This document shows positions 8,714 to 17,341 of a stretch of DNA of 64,000 nt, one piece after another. The position numbers and the translations under genes are program-made. The notes beneath the pieces are model-generated. The model searched no databases and was not told where the DNA came from. It saw only the letters and a list, made by a program, of their open reading frames with translations. The DNA comes from Chloroflexia bacterium SDU3-3 (GTDB lineage: Bacteria; Chloroflexota; Chloroflexia; Chloroflexales; Roseiflexaceae), in NCBI GenBank assembly GCA_009268125.1, contig WBOU01000003.1, forward strand, positions 372,001 to 436,000, written 5' to 3'. The first letter of the stretch is position 1. Every line of letters begins with the position of its first letter.

Positions 8714-9751
8714 CTAGAGCGTGCGGAACCAGGCCTCCACATGATCCAGCGCCTCGGGCATCAGCTGCAGCGTCACGTGCGCGGCCCCCGCCACCAGCGC
8801 GAACTGGGCGTGCGCCGGCTTGGCCTGCTTGACCTGGAGGGCCTGCCATGGCTTCACAATCGAGTCGTCGGCCCCGTAGAGCAGCAGCAGCGGCACCTGG
8901 ATGCGTCCGAGGCTGCCCAGCAGATCCAGCTGATCGATCAGATCCCACGTGCTGATCTCGGCGCGGATGGGCGAGGCCTTCCACGCGCGGATGAGGTTGT
9001 AGGCTGTGATCTCCTCGAACAGGTAGAGCAGCCCCAGGCGTGGCAGCGCCGAGGCCTCGCGCCACATGTCGGGGCGGCCAAACTGCAGCTTGGGCGGCGA
9101 TTCCAGCACCGCCAGCCGGTCCACCGCCAGCCCATCGGCCACGGCGCGGGCCGAGACACAGCCGCCCAGGCTGATGCCCAGCAGCCCCACCCGCTCGTAG
9201 CGCTCGCGCAGCCAGGCCACGCCCGCGCGCGGGTCATCCAGAATACCAGGGAAACGCTGCGGTCGGGTGTTCTCGCCGTGCCCATCCATGTCCACCAGCA
9301 GCACCGCGCAGCCCGCCCGCAGCAGCCGGTCCATCAGCGGCCAGGCGTAGAAGGTCTTATCGCATCCCGAGCCGTGGATCACGCACGCCGCCTTCTGCGC
9401 GCCGCCCAGCGGCACCACGTGCAGCGCGGGCATCACACCGCCCTCCAGCGCGATCTCCACCCGCTCGATCGTGTAGGCCGGGTAGCTGCCAGCACGCATG
9501 CGGGTCAGTGGGGTCATCCCCTGGCTGCGCAGGCTGGCCAGGGCAGCCTGGGCGGCCAGGCCCACCGGCGCGGCCAGGGCCACGCGCCCCCACCGGCCGT
9601 AGAGGCTGGCCAGCAGCCCCAGGCCGCTCGCCAGCACCAGCGGACGCCCGCCAGCGCCGCCCGACCACGAGAGGCCACGCCAGCCGCGCCGAGCGGCCAG
9701 CCACTCGAACAGCACCACCCACGCCACCACCGCGCGCACAAACTTGCCCAT
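8714..9751 (-). CDS. Alpha/beta hydrolase with N-terminal membrane segments
   Basis: 345 residues. The N-terminus (about 5-70) is hydrophobic with two likely membrane segments, and a hydrolase fold follows from about residue 95. Catalytic features seen are the oxyanion HGSG (126-129), the nucleophile elbow GISLGG with Ser194, an acid at Asp295 or Asp296 in LYGADDS, and His325 in GAAHVTL. The family acts as esterases, lipases or peptidases, and no substrate can be assigned. The start at 9751 follows AGAGGTGGTGAGCA. It is divergently transcribed from fabI, which raises a possible but unproven link to lipid metabolism. Confidence 0.87.
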   Translation of the reverse strand: MGKFVRAVVAWVVLFEWLAARRGWRGLSWSGGAGGRPLVLASGLGLLASLYGRWGRVALAAPVGLAAQAALASLRSQGMTPLTRMRAGSYPAYTIERVEIALEGGVMPALHVVPLGGAQKAACVIHGSGCDKTFYAWPLMDRLLRAGCAVLLVDMDGHGENTRPQRFPGILDDPRAGVAWLRERYERVGLLGISLGGCVSARAVADGLAVDRLAVLESPPKLQFGRPDMWREASALPRLGLLYLFEEITAYNLIRAWKASPIRAEISTWDLIDQLDLLGSLGRIQVPLLLLYGADDSIVKPWQALQVKQAKPAHAQFALVAGAAHVTLQLMPEALDHVEAWFRTL

Positions 9752-9792
9752 TGCTCACCACCTCTTCGTGCTAGAGAAACCGCACCATATTT

Positions 9793-9830
9793 TGCCGGAA
9801 CATGGCTTCCGTTGTATGATAGCTTATAAT
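9793..9830 (+). promoter_or_regulatory. Candidate promoter(s) of fabI
   Basis: TTGCCG (9793-9798), 16 bases, TATGAT (9815-9820) forms one plausible sigma-70 promoter. A perfect TATAAT at 9825-9830 lies ten bases further on, but without a clear -35. Either would give a leader of roughly 30-45 bases before fabI. Confidence 0.5.
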
Positions 9831-9866
9831 CTCACATCAAGACGACATGATCTGGAGGTTGGAATA

Positions 9867-10646
9867 ATGGGTCTCTTGGAAGGGAAGAAGGGGCTTATCC
9901 TCGGCGTGGCGAACGATCACTCGATCGCCTGGGGGATCGCCAAGGCGCTGCACAGCGAAGGCGCGGACATCGGCTTCACCTATGTGGGCGAGGCCCTTGA
10001 GCGCCGCGTGCGCCCGCTGGCCGAGAGCCTTGGGGCCAAGCTGATCGAGCAGTGCGATGTGCAGAGCGACGAGGAGATCGCCGCGCTGATGCAGAAGGCC
10101 CGCGAGGTCTACGGCTCGCTCGACTTCATCATCCACGCCATCGGCTTCGCCAAGCGCGAGGAGCTGACCGGGCAGTTCGTCAACACCAGCCGCGAGGGCT
10201 TCCGGATCGCGCTCGACATCAGCGCCTACTCGCTCACGGCGGTGGTGCAGGCCGCGCAGGATCTGCTCAACCCCGGCGCATCGGTCATCACGCTCACCTA
10301 CCACGGCTCGCAGCAGGTGGCCCAAAACTACAACGTGATGGGCGTCGCCAAGGCCGCGCTGGAGGCCAGCGTCCGCTACCTGGCCAACGACCTCGGGCCG
10401 CGCAACATCCGCGTCAACGCGATCAGCGCAGGCCCCATCCGCACCCTGGCCGCCAGCGGTATCTCGGGCTTCCGCTCCATGCACAAGGGCTTCGCCGAGA
10501 CCGCGCCGCTGCGCCGCAACGTCACCATCGACGATGTGGGCAAGACCGCGATCTGGCTGTGCAGCGACTGGGCCAGCGCCGTCACCGCCGAGGTGATCTA
10601 CGTGGATGCGGGCTTCCGCAACGTCAGCATCACCACCGGCGAGTAA
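9867..10646 (+). CDS. fabI: Enoyl-[acyl-carrier-protein] reductase (NADH)
   Basis: 259 residues of the FabI type of short-chain dehydrogenase, which reduces trans-2-enoyl-ACP in the last step of each fatty-acid elongation cycle. The cofactor loop GVANDHSIAWGIA is diagnostic of FabI (replacing the classical TGxxxGxG). The catalytic Tyr155 and Lys162 lie in NYNVMGVAK, and the upstream Tyr145 is also conserved. GPIRTLAASGI forms the substrate-binding loop targeted by triclosan-type inhibitors in homologues. An open frame extends upstream to 9744, but the ATG at 9867 has GGAGG 11 bases before it and gives the canonical N-terminus. It is a single-gene unit. Confidence 0.96.
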   Translation: MGLLEGKKGLILGVANDHSIAWGIAKALHSEGADIGFTYVGEALERRVRPLAESLGAKLIEQCDVQSDEEIAALMQKAREVYGSLDFIIHAIGFAKREELTGQFVNTSREGFRIALDISAYSLTAVVQAAQDLLNPGASVITLTYHGSQQVAQNYNVMGVAKAALEASVRYLANDLGPRNIRVNAISAGPIRTLAASGISGFRSMHKGFAETAPLRRNVTIDDVGKTAIWLCSDWASAVTAEVIYVDAGFRNVSITTGE

Positions 10647-10683
10647 GCATACGCCCCCGCCGAGCGGGTACAACCGAGCGGGT

Positions 10684-10727
10684 ACAGCACAGCGACCGTG
10701 GGAACATTCCCACGGTCGCTGTGCTGT
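10684..10727. terminator. Long perfect hairpin between convergent fabI and the AI-2E gene
   Basis: A 21-base perfect stem (ACAGCACAGCGACCGTGGGAA and its complement) with a CA loop, between the ends of two convergent genes. There is no T-tract, but the position suits a bidirectional terminator. A short direct repeat, CCGAGCGGGTACA, precedes it. Confidence 0.7.
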
Positions 10728-10738
10728 GCCGCCAGATG

Positions 10739-11896
10739 CTAGGCCGCAGGAGCGGGCGGGGTCTCTTTTGGCACTGGTGGCGCGACCACAGCGACAGCAG
10801 GGGGCGCATCCACCGGCGGCTCGGGGGCATCCACCAGCTTGCGGTAGATATAGCGCAGCACGATGCGCACCACCGCCACCGTGGGGATGGAGATGAACAG
10901 GCCAAACGGCCCGCCAAGCGCGCCGCCCGCCAGAATGGCGAACAGCACCAGCACCGGGTGCAGGTGCACCGCGTGGCCCACCACATAGGGGATGATGAAG
11001 TTGTCCTCGGACATGCGCAGCACGAAGTAGATCACGCCAATCACGCCCGCGAACACCGCATTATTCCAACCAAACGGCGTGGTGGCTTGAAACAGCGCCA
11101 CCGACATCGCGATCAGCGCCGCCGACCACGGCCCCACCAGCGGGATGATCTCCAGCACGCCGGTGGCGATGCCCAGCACCAGGGCATAGCGCACCCCCAG
11201 AATAGAGAGCACGATATAGGTGAGCACCGCCATGATCGGGATGAGCATCAGGGTACCGCGAATGTAGCCCGACAGCACCTGATCGATCTGATGGCCCAGG
11301 TTGCGGATCTCGCCGCGGTACAGCTCGGGGATGAGGCGGTAGCCGCGCTCGATCACCGTGTCGCCCTCTAGCAGGAAGTAGAAGGTGACTAGCAGATAGG
11401 TGAGGAACAGCACCACGCTCTCGATCGCGGTCGCGAACAGGTGCGGCACCATCTCGGGCACGGTGCGGCCAAACTCGGAGAGCAGATCCAGCGCGGGGCG
11501 CTCGATCGGGCCAAGATCGACCGTGATGCCGCCCAGAACGACCACCTGATTCGTCGCTAGCTGCTCCTGCACCGCACGCAGGATATGTGGCAGCTGCGTC
11601 TGCAGCTCGTGAACCTGCCGCGTAAACTTGGGGCCGACCACCTGCAGCAGCACATAGACGCACACGCCAACCAGGAAGTAGAGCGCCAAAATCCAGACCG
11701 CACGGCTCACGCGCGTGCGCTGCGCTAGCCAACGGATCAGCGGGCTAAAGACATACGCGGTGATCGCCGCGCCGACAAAGGGCGAGGCCGCAGGACCTAT
11801 CGATCGGAACAGCCAGATGCCAAGGACAACCAGGATCGCGCTGATGATAACTTTTCCCCATAGGGAGAGACGGATGGGGCTTGGGGCAATCGACAT
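10739..11896 (-). CDS. AI-2E family (PerM/YdiK-type) transporter
   Basis: A 385-residue AI-2E family membrane protein. Members export small molecules or act as Na+/H+ antiporters, and the autoinducer-2 role holds only for some. The N-terminal pair of membrane helices (about 10-55), a helix near 65-90, a long soluble loop (about 95-180) and a C-terminal bundle with GTLMLIPIMAVLTYIVLSIL, EIIPLVGPWSA and GGALGGPFGLFISIPTVA match the family. The start at 11896 is chosen because GAGGTAG lies 7 bases before it; the frame opens 7 codons further up. The C-terminus is Pro/Ala-rich. It is downstream of the min genes on the same strand, after a hairpin. Confidence 0.9.
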   Translation of the reverse strand: MSIAPSPIRLSLWGKVIISAILVVLGIWLFRSIGPAASPFVGAAITAYVFSPLIRWLAQRTRVSRAVWILALYFLVGVCVYVLLQVVGPKFTRQVHELQTQLPHILRAVQEQLATNQVVVLGGITVDLGPIERPALDLLSEFGRTVPEMVPHLFATAIESVVLFLTYLLVTFYFLLEGDTVIERGYRLIPELYRGEIRNLGHQIDQVLSGYIRGTLMLIPIMAVLTYIVLSILGVRYALVLGIATGVLEIIPLVGPWSAALIAMSVALFQATTPFGWNNAVFAGVIGVIYFVLRMSEDNFIIPYVVGHAVHLHPVLVLFAILAGGALGGPFGLFISIPTVAVVRIVLRYIYRKLVDAPEPPVDAPPAVAVVAPPVPKETPPAPAA

Positions 11897-12094
11897 ACTG
11901 CTACCTCTGTACTGCAAACTGCGCTCGGCATGGTATTAAACGCGGGCGTAGGCCGCATTATTGTACCGCAGGTAGTACGAAAAAAAAACGTCAGGCAGCA
12001 GTGACTCGACGAGGAGAGGACATATAGCAGGGGAGAAAACGATCGGCACCAACAAGCGACCTACCGGCGAGGCGCAGGCGGACAGGCGCAGCTG

Positions 12095-12113
12095 GCGGGC
12101 GCAGTGCGCCCGC
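12095..12113 (-). terminator. GC-rich hairpin after minE
   Basis: GCGGGCGC, loop AGT, GCGCCCGC immediately after the minE stop codon. No T-run follows. The remaining 200 bases to the AI-2E gene contain an A9 tract near 11980 and no recognisable gene. Confidence 0.5.
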
Positions 12114-12115
12114 TG

Positions 12116-12376
12116 CTACTCGTTGCTGCGGCGTAGAGGGATGTCGGCCTTCAGGTAGTCGATCGACTCGCCGCGCAGCAGGGAGACCTCGATCGACTCG
12201 GGGTCGACGCCGGTCACATACTTCGCGATCACCGCCGACAGCTCGGCCTTCATCTGCTCCATGATATCGGGGGTTAGCTTGACCCGATCGTGCACCAGCA
12301 CGGTCAGCAGGCGCTCACGTGCCACATCCGAGCTACGATCTCGTTTTCCCCGAAACAGGGTGTTAAAAATGCTCAC
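12116..12376 (-). CDS. minE: Cell division topological specificity factor MinE
   Basis: 86 residues starting at a GTG with AGGAGA 7 bases upstream. MinE stimulates the MinD ATPase and drives Min pattern formation, which places the division septum. The N-terminal amphipathic stretch SIFNTLFRGKRDRSS, the anti-MinCD helix region SDVARERLLTVLVHDRVKLT and the C-terminal dimer domain YVTGVDPESIEVSLLRG are all visible. The length is typical (about 88). It follows minD by 49 bases and completes a minC-minD-minE order. The presence of MinE points to an oscillating, not DivIVA-anchored, Min system. Confidence 0.93.
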   Translation of the reverse strand: MSIFNTLFRGKRDRSSDVARERLLTVLVHDRVKLTPDIMEQMKAELSAVIAKYVTGVDPESIEVSLLRGESIDYLKADIPLRRSNE

Positions 12377-12425
12377 GCACGTCTCTCCTGTGTTGATGGC
12401 AGCCCTACGCAGCACCTGCATCACG

Positions 12426-13238
12426 TCATCGCTCGCTTCCGCGCGGCCTTCGGCTGAACATGCCAAAGAAGCGCTCGAATACGCTCCCGCCCTCGTCGAT
12501 GGCCATAAAGGGCACCTGCTCGCCATTTAGGCGGCGGGCAATATCAAGAAACGAGCGGCCCGCCCGCGAGACGCGATCCATCACCGCCACCTCGCCACGG
12601 TTGGTCGAGGTGACGATCGCCTCGTCGTCGGGGACCACGCCGATCAGGTCGATGGCCAGGATCTGCAGCACATCCTCGATATTCATCATATCGCCAGCCT
12701 TCATCATGCGGGGCTTGATGCGGTTGAGGATGAGGCGCGGGTGGCCCTTCTCAAATGCCTCGACCAGGCCGATGATCCGGTCGGCGTCGCGCACCGCCGA
12801 GACCTCGGGGGTGGTGACGATCAGCACCTCGTCGGCGCCAGCGATGGCGTTGCGGAAGCCCGACTCGATACCGGCGGGGCTGTCGATCAGCACAAAGTCG
12901 AACTCGGCGCGCAGCTGGTTGGTGAGCGTGATCATGTCGCTCTGGCTCACCGCATCCTTGTCGCGGGTCTGGGCGGCAGGCAGCAGGCACAGGTCGGGGA
13001 AGCGCTTGTCCTTGATCAGGGCCTGGCGCAGGCGGGCGCGGCCCTCGACCACATCCACCAGGTCGAAGACGATGCGGTTTTCCAGGCCCATCACGATATC
13101 AAGGTTGCGCAGGCCGATATCGGCATCCACCACCGCCACCCGCGCGCCCTGCATGGCCAGCGCCGTCCCAAGGTTTGCGGTGGTGGTTGTCTTGCCAACG
13201 CCGCCTTTGCCCGATGTGACCGTGACTACACGCGCCAT
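12426..13238 (-). CDS. minD: Septum site-determining ATPase MinD
   Basis: A 270-residue ParA/MinD ATPase. MinD-ATP dimerises on the membrane and recruits MinC, which blocks FtsZ assembly away from midcell. The deviant Walker A GKGGVGKT (10-17), switch I around VDADIGLRNLD, switch II FVLIDSPAGIE and the C-terminal amphipathic membrane-targeting helix VFERFFGMFSRR are all present. The ATG at 13238 follows GGAGAAAG. It lies 71 bases after minC. Confidence 0.97.
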   Translation of the reverse strand: MARVVTVTSGKGGVGKTTTTANLGTALAMQGARVAVVDADIGLRNLDIVMGLENRIVFDLVDVVEGRARLRQALIKDKRFPDLCLLPAAQTRDKDAVSQSDMITLTNQLRAEFDFVLIDSPAGIESGFRNAIAGADEVLIVTTPEVSAVRDADRIIGLVEAFEKGHPRLILNRIKPRMMKAGDMMNIEDVLQILAIDLIGVVPDDEAIVTSTNRGEVAVMDRVSRAGRSFLDIARRLNGEQVPFMAIDEGGSVFERFFGMFSRRPRGSER

Positions 13239-13309
13239 AGTTTCTTTCTCCGGGGGGTGGTGCTTATGGCCACGCCCAACAACAAGTCGTGCGAGAACGT
13301 TGCGCCGCG

Positions 13310-13969
13310 CTATTTTCGGAAGGCGTCCCAGGCCTCGACGGCGATGCCCTCGCCCTCGACATAGGCGACCTCGGGGCGGGCCTCGCTATGTGGCTCTGGC
13401 TCGCGCCCGATCAGGTCGGCGATGCGTAGCTGGGTGGGCCGCAGGTCGAGCGCGCAGATCAGGCTCGACCGGTCGCCCAGCGCGCCCGCGTGGATGGTGC
13501 CGCGGATGCGCCCCCACACGATCACATTGCCGCCGGCCACGATCTCCGCCCCAGCGTTCACATCGCCCAGGATGATGATATGGCCCTGGTGGCGCACCAG
13601 CTGCCCCGAGCGCACCGTGCGGGTGTGCAGCAGCGCGTCGCCGCGCTCCTCGGCCTCGGCCACGTGGCGCAGCAGGGGCCGCGCGGCGATGCCCGCAGAT
13701 CGCGCCACGGCGCGGCTCTCGCGGGCGGTGGAGGCCAGCGACGCGGGCTTCAGCCCATGGGCCTGCATCAGCTCAAGCAGCTCGGCCAGCTGCCCATCTT
13801 CAAGGCTCCGCTCGCCCACATCCACCACAACCTGTGCGCCATTGAAAAAGCTGCTGCCCTGGGTCAGCTGTGTGCGGACTGCCTCAAGCAGTTCGGGCCA
13901 GGGCGCGGTCTCATCAAGCTGAAGGCGCAGCCCGTTGCGTCCGCCTTTGATCGCGATCAGTTGCTGCAT
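13310..13969 (-). CDS. minC: Septum site-determining protein MinC
   Basis: A 219-residue MinC, the FtsZ-antagonising partner of MinD. The N-terminal domain (about 1-100) has the family's KGGRNGLRLQLDE and ends with a Ser/Ala-rich linker. The C-terminal beta-helix (about 115-200) carries RSGQLVRHQGHIIILGDVN, AGAEIVAGGNVIVWGRIRG and HAGALGDRSSLICALDLRP, the MinD-binding hallmark. The tail after residue 195 is acidic and poorly conserved. The first of three min genes, it lies about 160 bases after the PBP2 gene; a separate promoter in that gap is possible but none is clear. Confidence 0.95.
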   Translation of the reverse strand: MQQLIAIKGGRNGLRLQLDETAPWPELLEAVRTQLTQGSSFFNGAQVVVDVGERSLEDGQLAELLELMQAHGLKPASLASTARESRAVARSAGIAARPLLRHVAEAEERGDALLHTRTVRSGQLVRHQGHIIILGDVNAGAEIVAGGNVIVWGRIRGTIHAGALGDRSSLICALDLRPTQLRIADLIGREPEPHSEARPEVAYVEGEGIAVEAWDAFRK

Positions 13970-14131
13970 ACACCCTTGCGATTGGCGCGCCTCCTGGCGA
14001 TATCGACGTTGCGCGCGCCAGCGTTTGTTGGCAACATCATACCATAACCGTCAAGCATTTTCACAGAAACTACGGCCCTAGCACTGTTTTCTGACGGGCT
14101 ACGAGCCACGACAGCGCATCGGAAACTACTG

Positions 14132-16741
14132 CTACCGACGCCGGGACTGCGGCTGCGGCACGGCGGTGGGCGTGGGGGTGGCGGCCAGCGGTGCGCCGGG
14201 CAGCATGGGCGGCAGCGCGCCGCCCGCCACCTGGGGCTGCGCTACGCCCGCCACGGGTGTGGCCGAGGGCAGCGCGGGGGTAGCGGTGTTGGTGAGCGTG
14301 CCGGTGTTAGTGAGCGTGCCGGTGTTGGTGAGCGTGCCGGTGCCGGGCAGCTGGGGCAGCGGCGGCAGATCCTGCTGGCACACTGCGGGCAGCGGCGCGG
14401 GCGGGTTCACCTTGAAGTAGGCCTGCATGATCTGTGTCACCGCAGGCACGGTGATCGTAGCCGAGCCATCGTTCATATCGCCCGAGCCTTCGACCAGGGC
14501 CAGCACCTCGATCTGCGGGTCGTCGTAGGGTGCAAAGCCGACAAACCAGGCGTGGCTGCGCAGCGCCAGCTTGGTGCCGCCCTTGCCATCGGGCACCACA
14601 AAGGGCTGGCCGTACTCGGCGGTGCCGGTCTTGCCCGCGATCTGCAGGTTCGAGCACTCGGGGCGGGCGGCCTTGTTCGCGCCCTGCGTGACCGAGAGCC
14701 GCATGCCCTCGCGGGAGACGTTGAAGAAGGCGGCGTCGTAGCCCGCCTCGGCCTGCAGATCGCGCTTCAGCTCCGGCTCGATCTGCTTCACCAGCTCGCC
14801 ATTGCTGCTCTCGATCCGGTCGACGATCTGCGGCACATATAGCTTGCCGCTGTTGGCCACCGCCGCGCCCGCCATCACCAGCTGCAGCGGCGTGACGTGC
14901 ATGTAGCCCTCGCCGATCGCCATGTTGTACAGGTCGCCGGTGGTAAACTCCTCGTGCAGAGTCTCGCTCTTCCAGGCGGGGCTGGGCACCACCCCGCGCG
15001 ACTCGTTGGGCAATCGCACGCCAGTCGGCTCGCCAAAGCCAAAATCCTGCAGCCCCTGCTTGAAGGTCTCGATCCCCACCGGGTTGCTGATCGTCTGCTC
15101 CTCGGGCTTGAGGTTGGTGACCTGCTCGGTGTTGCCGCCGATCGCCGACATGAAGAAGATGTTGGATGAGACCTCCAGGGCCTTGCGCACATCGATCCAG
15201 CCGTTCGGCTTCGAGTTCGAGTTGACAAAGGCATCCTTGATCTCGGGGTTGTAGCGGTTCTGCACCAGCAGCTTGCCAGGGTCGTAGATCTGGGTCTCGG
15301 GGGTGATCACGCCCTTCTTCAGCGCGATCACGGTGTCGAACTGCTTCAGCGTGGAGCCGGGCGAGTAGTCGAAGCGGGTGGCGCGGTTGTAGAGCACCGC
15401 CAGCTGCTGGGTATCGGTGATCAGCTCGGCTGGCGGTGCGAGGATGCGGGCCAGCTCGTCGGAGCGCGCGGCGTCGACGTAGATATTGTTGTCGTAGGAT
15501 GGCAGGCTGACCATGGCCAGGATGCGGCCCGTCTTCACCTCGGTGACAATCGCCACGCCGCTGCGGATGGGCGGGTACTTGCGCTTGTACTCGAACACGC
15601 CGCTGAACTGCTGGCGGCGCTGGTCGGCCACCGCGATCCAGTTCTGCAAGATCTGCTCGACCTGCTTCTGGAAGGCGGTGTCGATGGTGAGCACCACGTT
15701 GTTACCGTCGCTCACTGGGTCGATCACCTTGGGGGCATCCATGGCCTGGCCCGCCGCATCGATCACCACCGAGTTCACGCCCAGCTGACCGCGCAGCTCG
15801 CTCTCGTAGCTGGCCTCGATGCCATCCTTGCCGATGCGGTCCTCATCGAGGTAGCGCGGCATCATCTCGAACGGGTCGACCTGCTTGGAGAGGATGCCGC
15901 ATTTCACCGCGTGGCCGATCGAGTCGGTGAGGCCGCTCATCCAGGTGCGGGCCACATTCTGGCTCACCAGCTCGCACTCGTTGATCTGGCCCACATAGCC
16001 CAGCAGGTGCGAGAGCGAGGGGATGCTGCCCGAGAGCGGGTAGCTGCGCCGCCAGTCGCGCTCGACCACCACACCGGGCAGGCTGTTGCTGTTCTCGCGC
16101 AGCACCAGCGCCACATCGCGCGGGATGTCGCGCTTGATCACCACCGTCTGGTAGCCTGAGACGTACTGGGGGTTCACGCGGGCTGCGATCGGGCTTTCAA
16201 GCGTGATGGTGTTGCTGTACACATCGCGAATCTTCAGGGCCATGGCGCTCTTGGCCGGGGGCACATCCAGCGTCAGCCAGCTGCCTGCGCTCGCGGGGCC
16301 ATCGCTAGGCCGCGCCGCCGCCACCACATCCGCCCCCAGGCCCTGCACCAAGTCATTTTTCAGCAGCGGGCTGCCATCCAGCACGCCAGATGGCGAGATG
16401 GTGAGCGTGCTGGTGATGTCGAGGATCTGGCCAAGCTTGGCGTATATCTCGTCGCGGCGCGGCTCGCCGGGGTTGCGGTCATCGTCGTCGTCGGGCGGCA
16501 GCGCCGAGGGCCGGATGGATGCGGTAAAGATCGGCATGCTCTCGGCCAGCAGAGTCTTGCCATCCGCCGCGAAGATCTCGCCGCGCTGCGGGCGCACTGG
16601 CTGGTAGTCGTTGCTCAGCGAGGCCGAGCTGTTGCGCAGCCGGTTGGTCTCGCTCAGCACAAACTGCAGCTGGTAGAGCCGCGACACCAGCGAGAGAAAG
16701 AGCAGCAGGATAGCGACTCGTAGAACCAGCAGTCTGTTCAT
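14132..16741 (-). CDS. mrdA: Penicillin-binding protein 2 (elongasome transpeptidase)
   Basis: An 869-residue class B PBP that cross-links peptidoglycan during cell elongation together with MreBCD. One N-terminal membrane helix (6-22) is followed by the PBP dimer domain with RPQRGEIFAADG (50-61). The transpeptidase motifs are SxxK at Ser463-Lys466 (GSTLK), SxN at Ser525-Asn527 and KTG at 704-706. The protein is well over 200 residues longer than many PBP2. Part of the excess is a Pro/Thr-rich tail from residue 780, with three six-residue TGTLTN repeats (801-819). The start follows GGAGGA. Its place right after mreD supports the elongasome role. RodA is not encoded in the window. Confidence 0.93.
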   Translation of the reverse strand: MNRLLVLRVAILLLFLSLVSRLYQLQFVLSETNRLRNSSASLSNDYQPVRPQRGEIFAADGKTLLAESMPIFTASIRPSALPPDDDDDRNPGEPRRDEIYAKLGQILDITSTLTISPSGVLDGSPLLKNDLVQGLGADVVAAARPSDGPASAGSWLTLDVPPAKSAMALKIRDVYSNTITLESPIAARVNPQYVSGYQTVVIKRDIPRDVALVLRENSNSLPGVVVERDWRRSYPLSGSIPSLSHLLGYVGQINECELVSQNVARTWMSGLTDSIGHAVKCGILSKQVDPFEMMPRYLDEDRIGKDGIEASYESELRGQLGVNSVVIDAAGQAMDAPKVIDPVSDGNNVVLTIDTAFQKQVEQILQNWIAVADQRRQQFSGVFEYKRKYPPIRSGVAIVTEVKTGRILAMVSLPSYDNNIYVDAARSDELARILAPPAELITDTQQLAVLYNRATRFDYSPGSTLKQFDTVIALKKGVITPETQIYDPGKLLVQNRYNPEIKDAFVNSNSKPNGWIDVRKALEVSSNIFFMSAIGGNTEQVTNLKPEEQTISNPVGIETFKQGLQDFGFGEPTGVRLPNESRGVVPSPAWKSETLHEEFTTGDLYNMAIGEGYMHVTPLQLVMAGAAVANSGKLYVPQIVDRIESSNGELVKQIEPELKRDLQAEAGYDAAFFNVSREGMRLSVTQGANKAARPECSNLQIAGKTGTAEYGQPFVVPDGKGGTKLALRSHAWFVGFAPYDDPQIEVLALVEGSGDMNDGSATITVPAVTQIMQAYFKVNPPAPLPAVCQQDLPPLPQLPGTGTLTNTGTLTNTGTLTNTATPALPSATPVAGVAQPQVAGGALPPMLPGAPLAATPTPTAVPQPQSRRR

Positions 16742-16801
16742 AGCAGTCCTCCACCCACAATGCTCGGCATAGGCATGGGGAAACAGTGGCGCGCCGGGCG
16801 A

Positions 16802-17341
16802 TCAGTAGACATCGACCGGCACCTCGCCTCGGCGGCGGCTGAGCCACGCGCGCCACAGGAGAAAGCATGGCAGCGCAGGCACCAGCATGATCGCCACCTT
16901 GGGCAGCGCTGTCACGCTCACATAGGTGTGCAGATCGACCCAGCCATCTAGGAGCATGGAGATCAGGCCATAGCTAGCGTAGTAGCCCACCGCGCCGAAC
17001 AGGGTGCCCAGGATGGGCAGCAGCCAGTTGTCGCGGCTCATGCGGTACAGCGGCAGCGCGGCGGCCAGCACCGCCACCAGCAGGGCCAGCGCGTGGGTGC
17101 CCAGCAGCGTGCCCGAGCACAGGTCGAGCGCCACACCGCCGTACAGCGCCCAGCGACCCGCCCGGGGCGCGCTGGCGATCAGGGCCTGCATCACCACCAG
17201 CAGCAGCAGCAGATCGAGCGAGAAGCCCTGGGGCCGGGGCAGCAGCATGGTCTGCACCAGGGCCAGGGCCAGCAGCGCCGCCGCCAGCAGCAGCTCGCGC
17301 ACAAGGCGCTCTTCTAGTCGTCGTGGCTGAGAATCACCCAT
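16802..17341 (-). CDS. mreD: Rod shape-determining protein MreD
   Basis: 179 residues, almost entirely hydrophobic with five to six membrane helices. It is recognised mostly by position between mreC and PBP2, by length, and by the family-like segments QGFSLDLLLLLVVMQAL and GGVALDLCSGTLLGTHAL. MreD is a membrane subunit of the rod complex. The ATG at 17341 lies inside the end of mreC (28-base overlap), implying translational coupling. Confidence 0.88.
   Translation of the reverse strand: MGDSQPRRLEERLVRELLLAAALLALALVQTMLLPRPQGFSLDLLLLLVVMQALIASAPRAGRWALYGGVALDLCSGTLLGTHALALLVAVLAAALPLYRMSRDNWLLPILGTLFGAVGYYASYGLISMLLDGWVDLHTYVSVTALPKVAIMLVPALPCFLLWRAWLSRRRGEVPVDVY

Noticed and set aside
7993-11978. 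GTACTACCTG before clpP and its complement before the AI-2E gene, as a shared operator
   Set aside because: A shared 10-mer is expected many times by chance in 64 kb, and its distance to the candidate -10 differs between the two genes.
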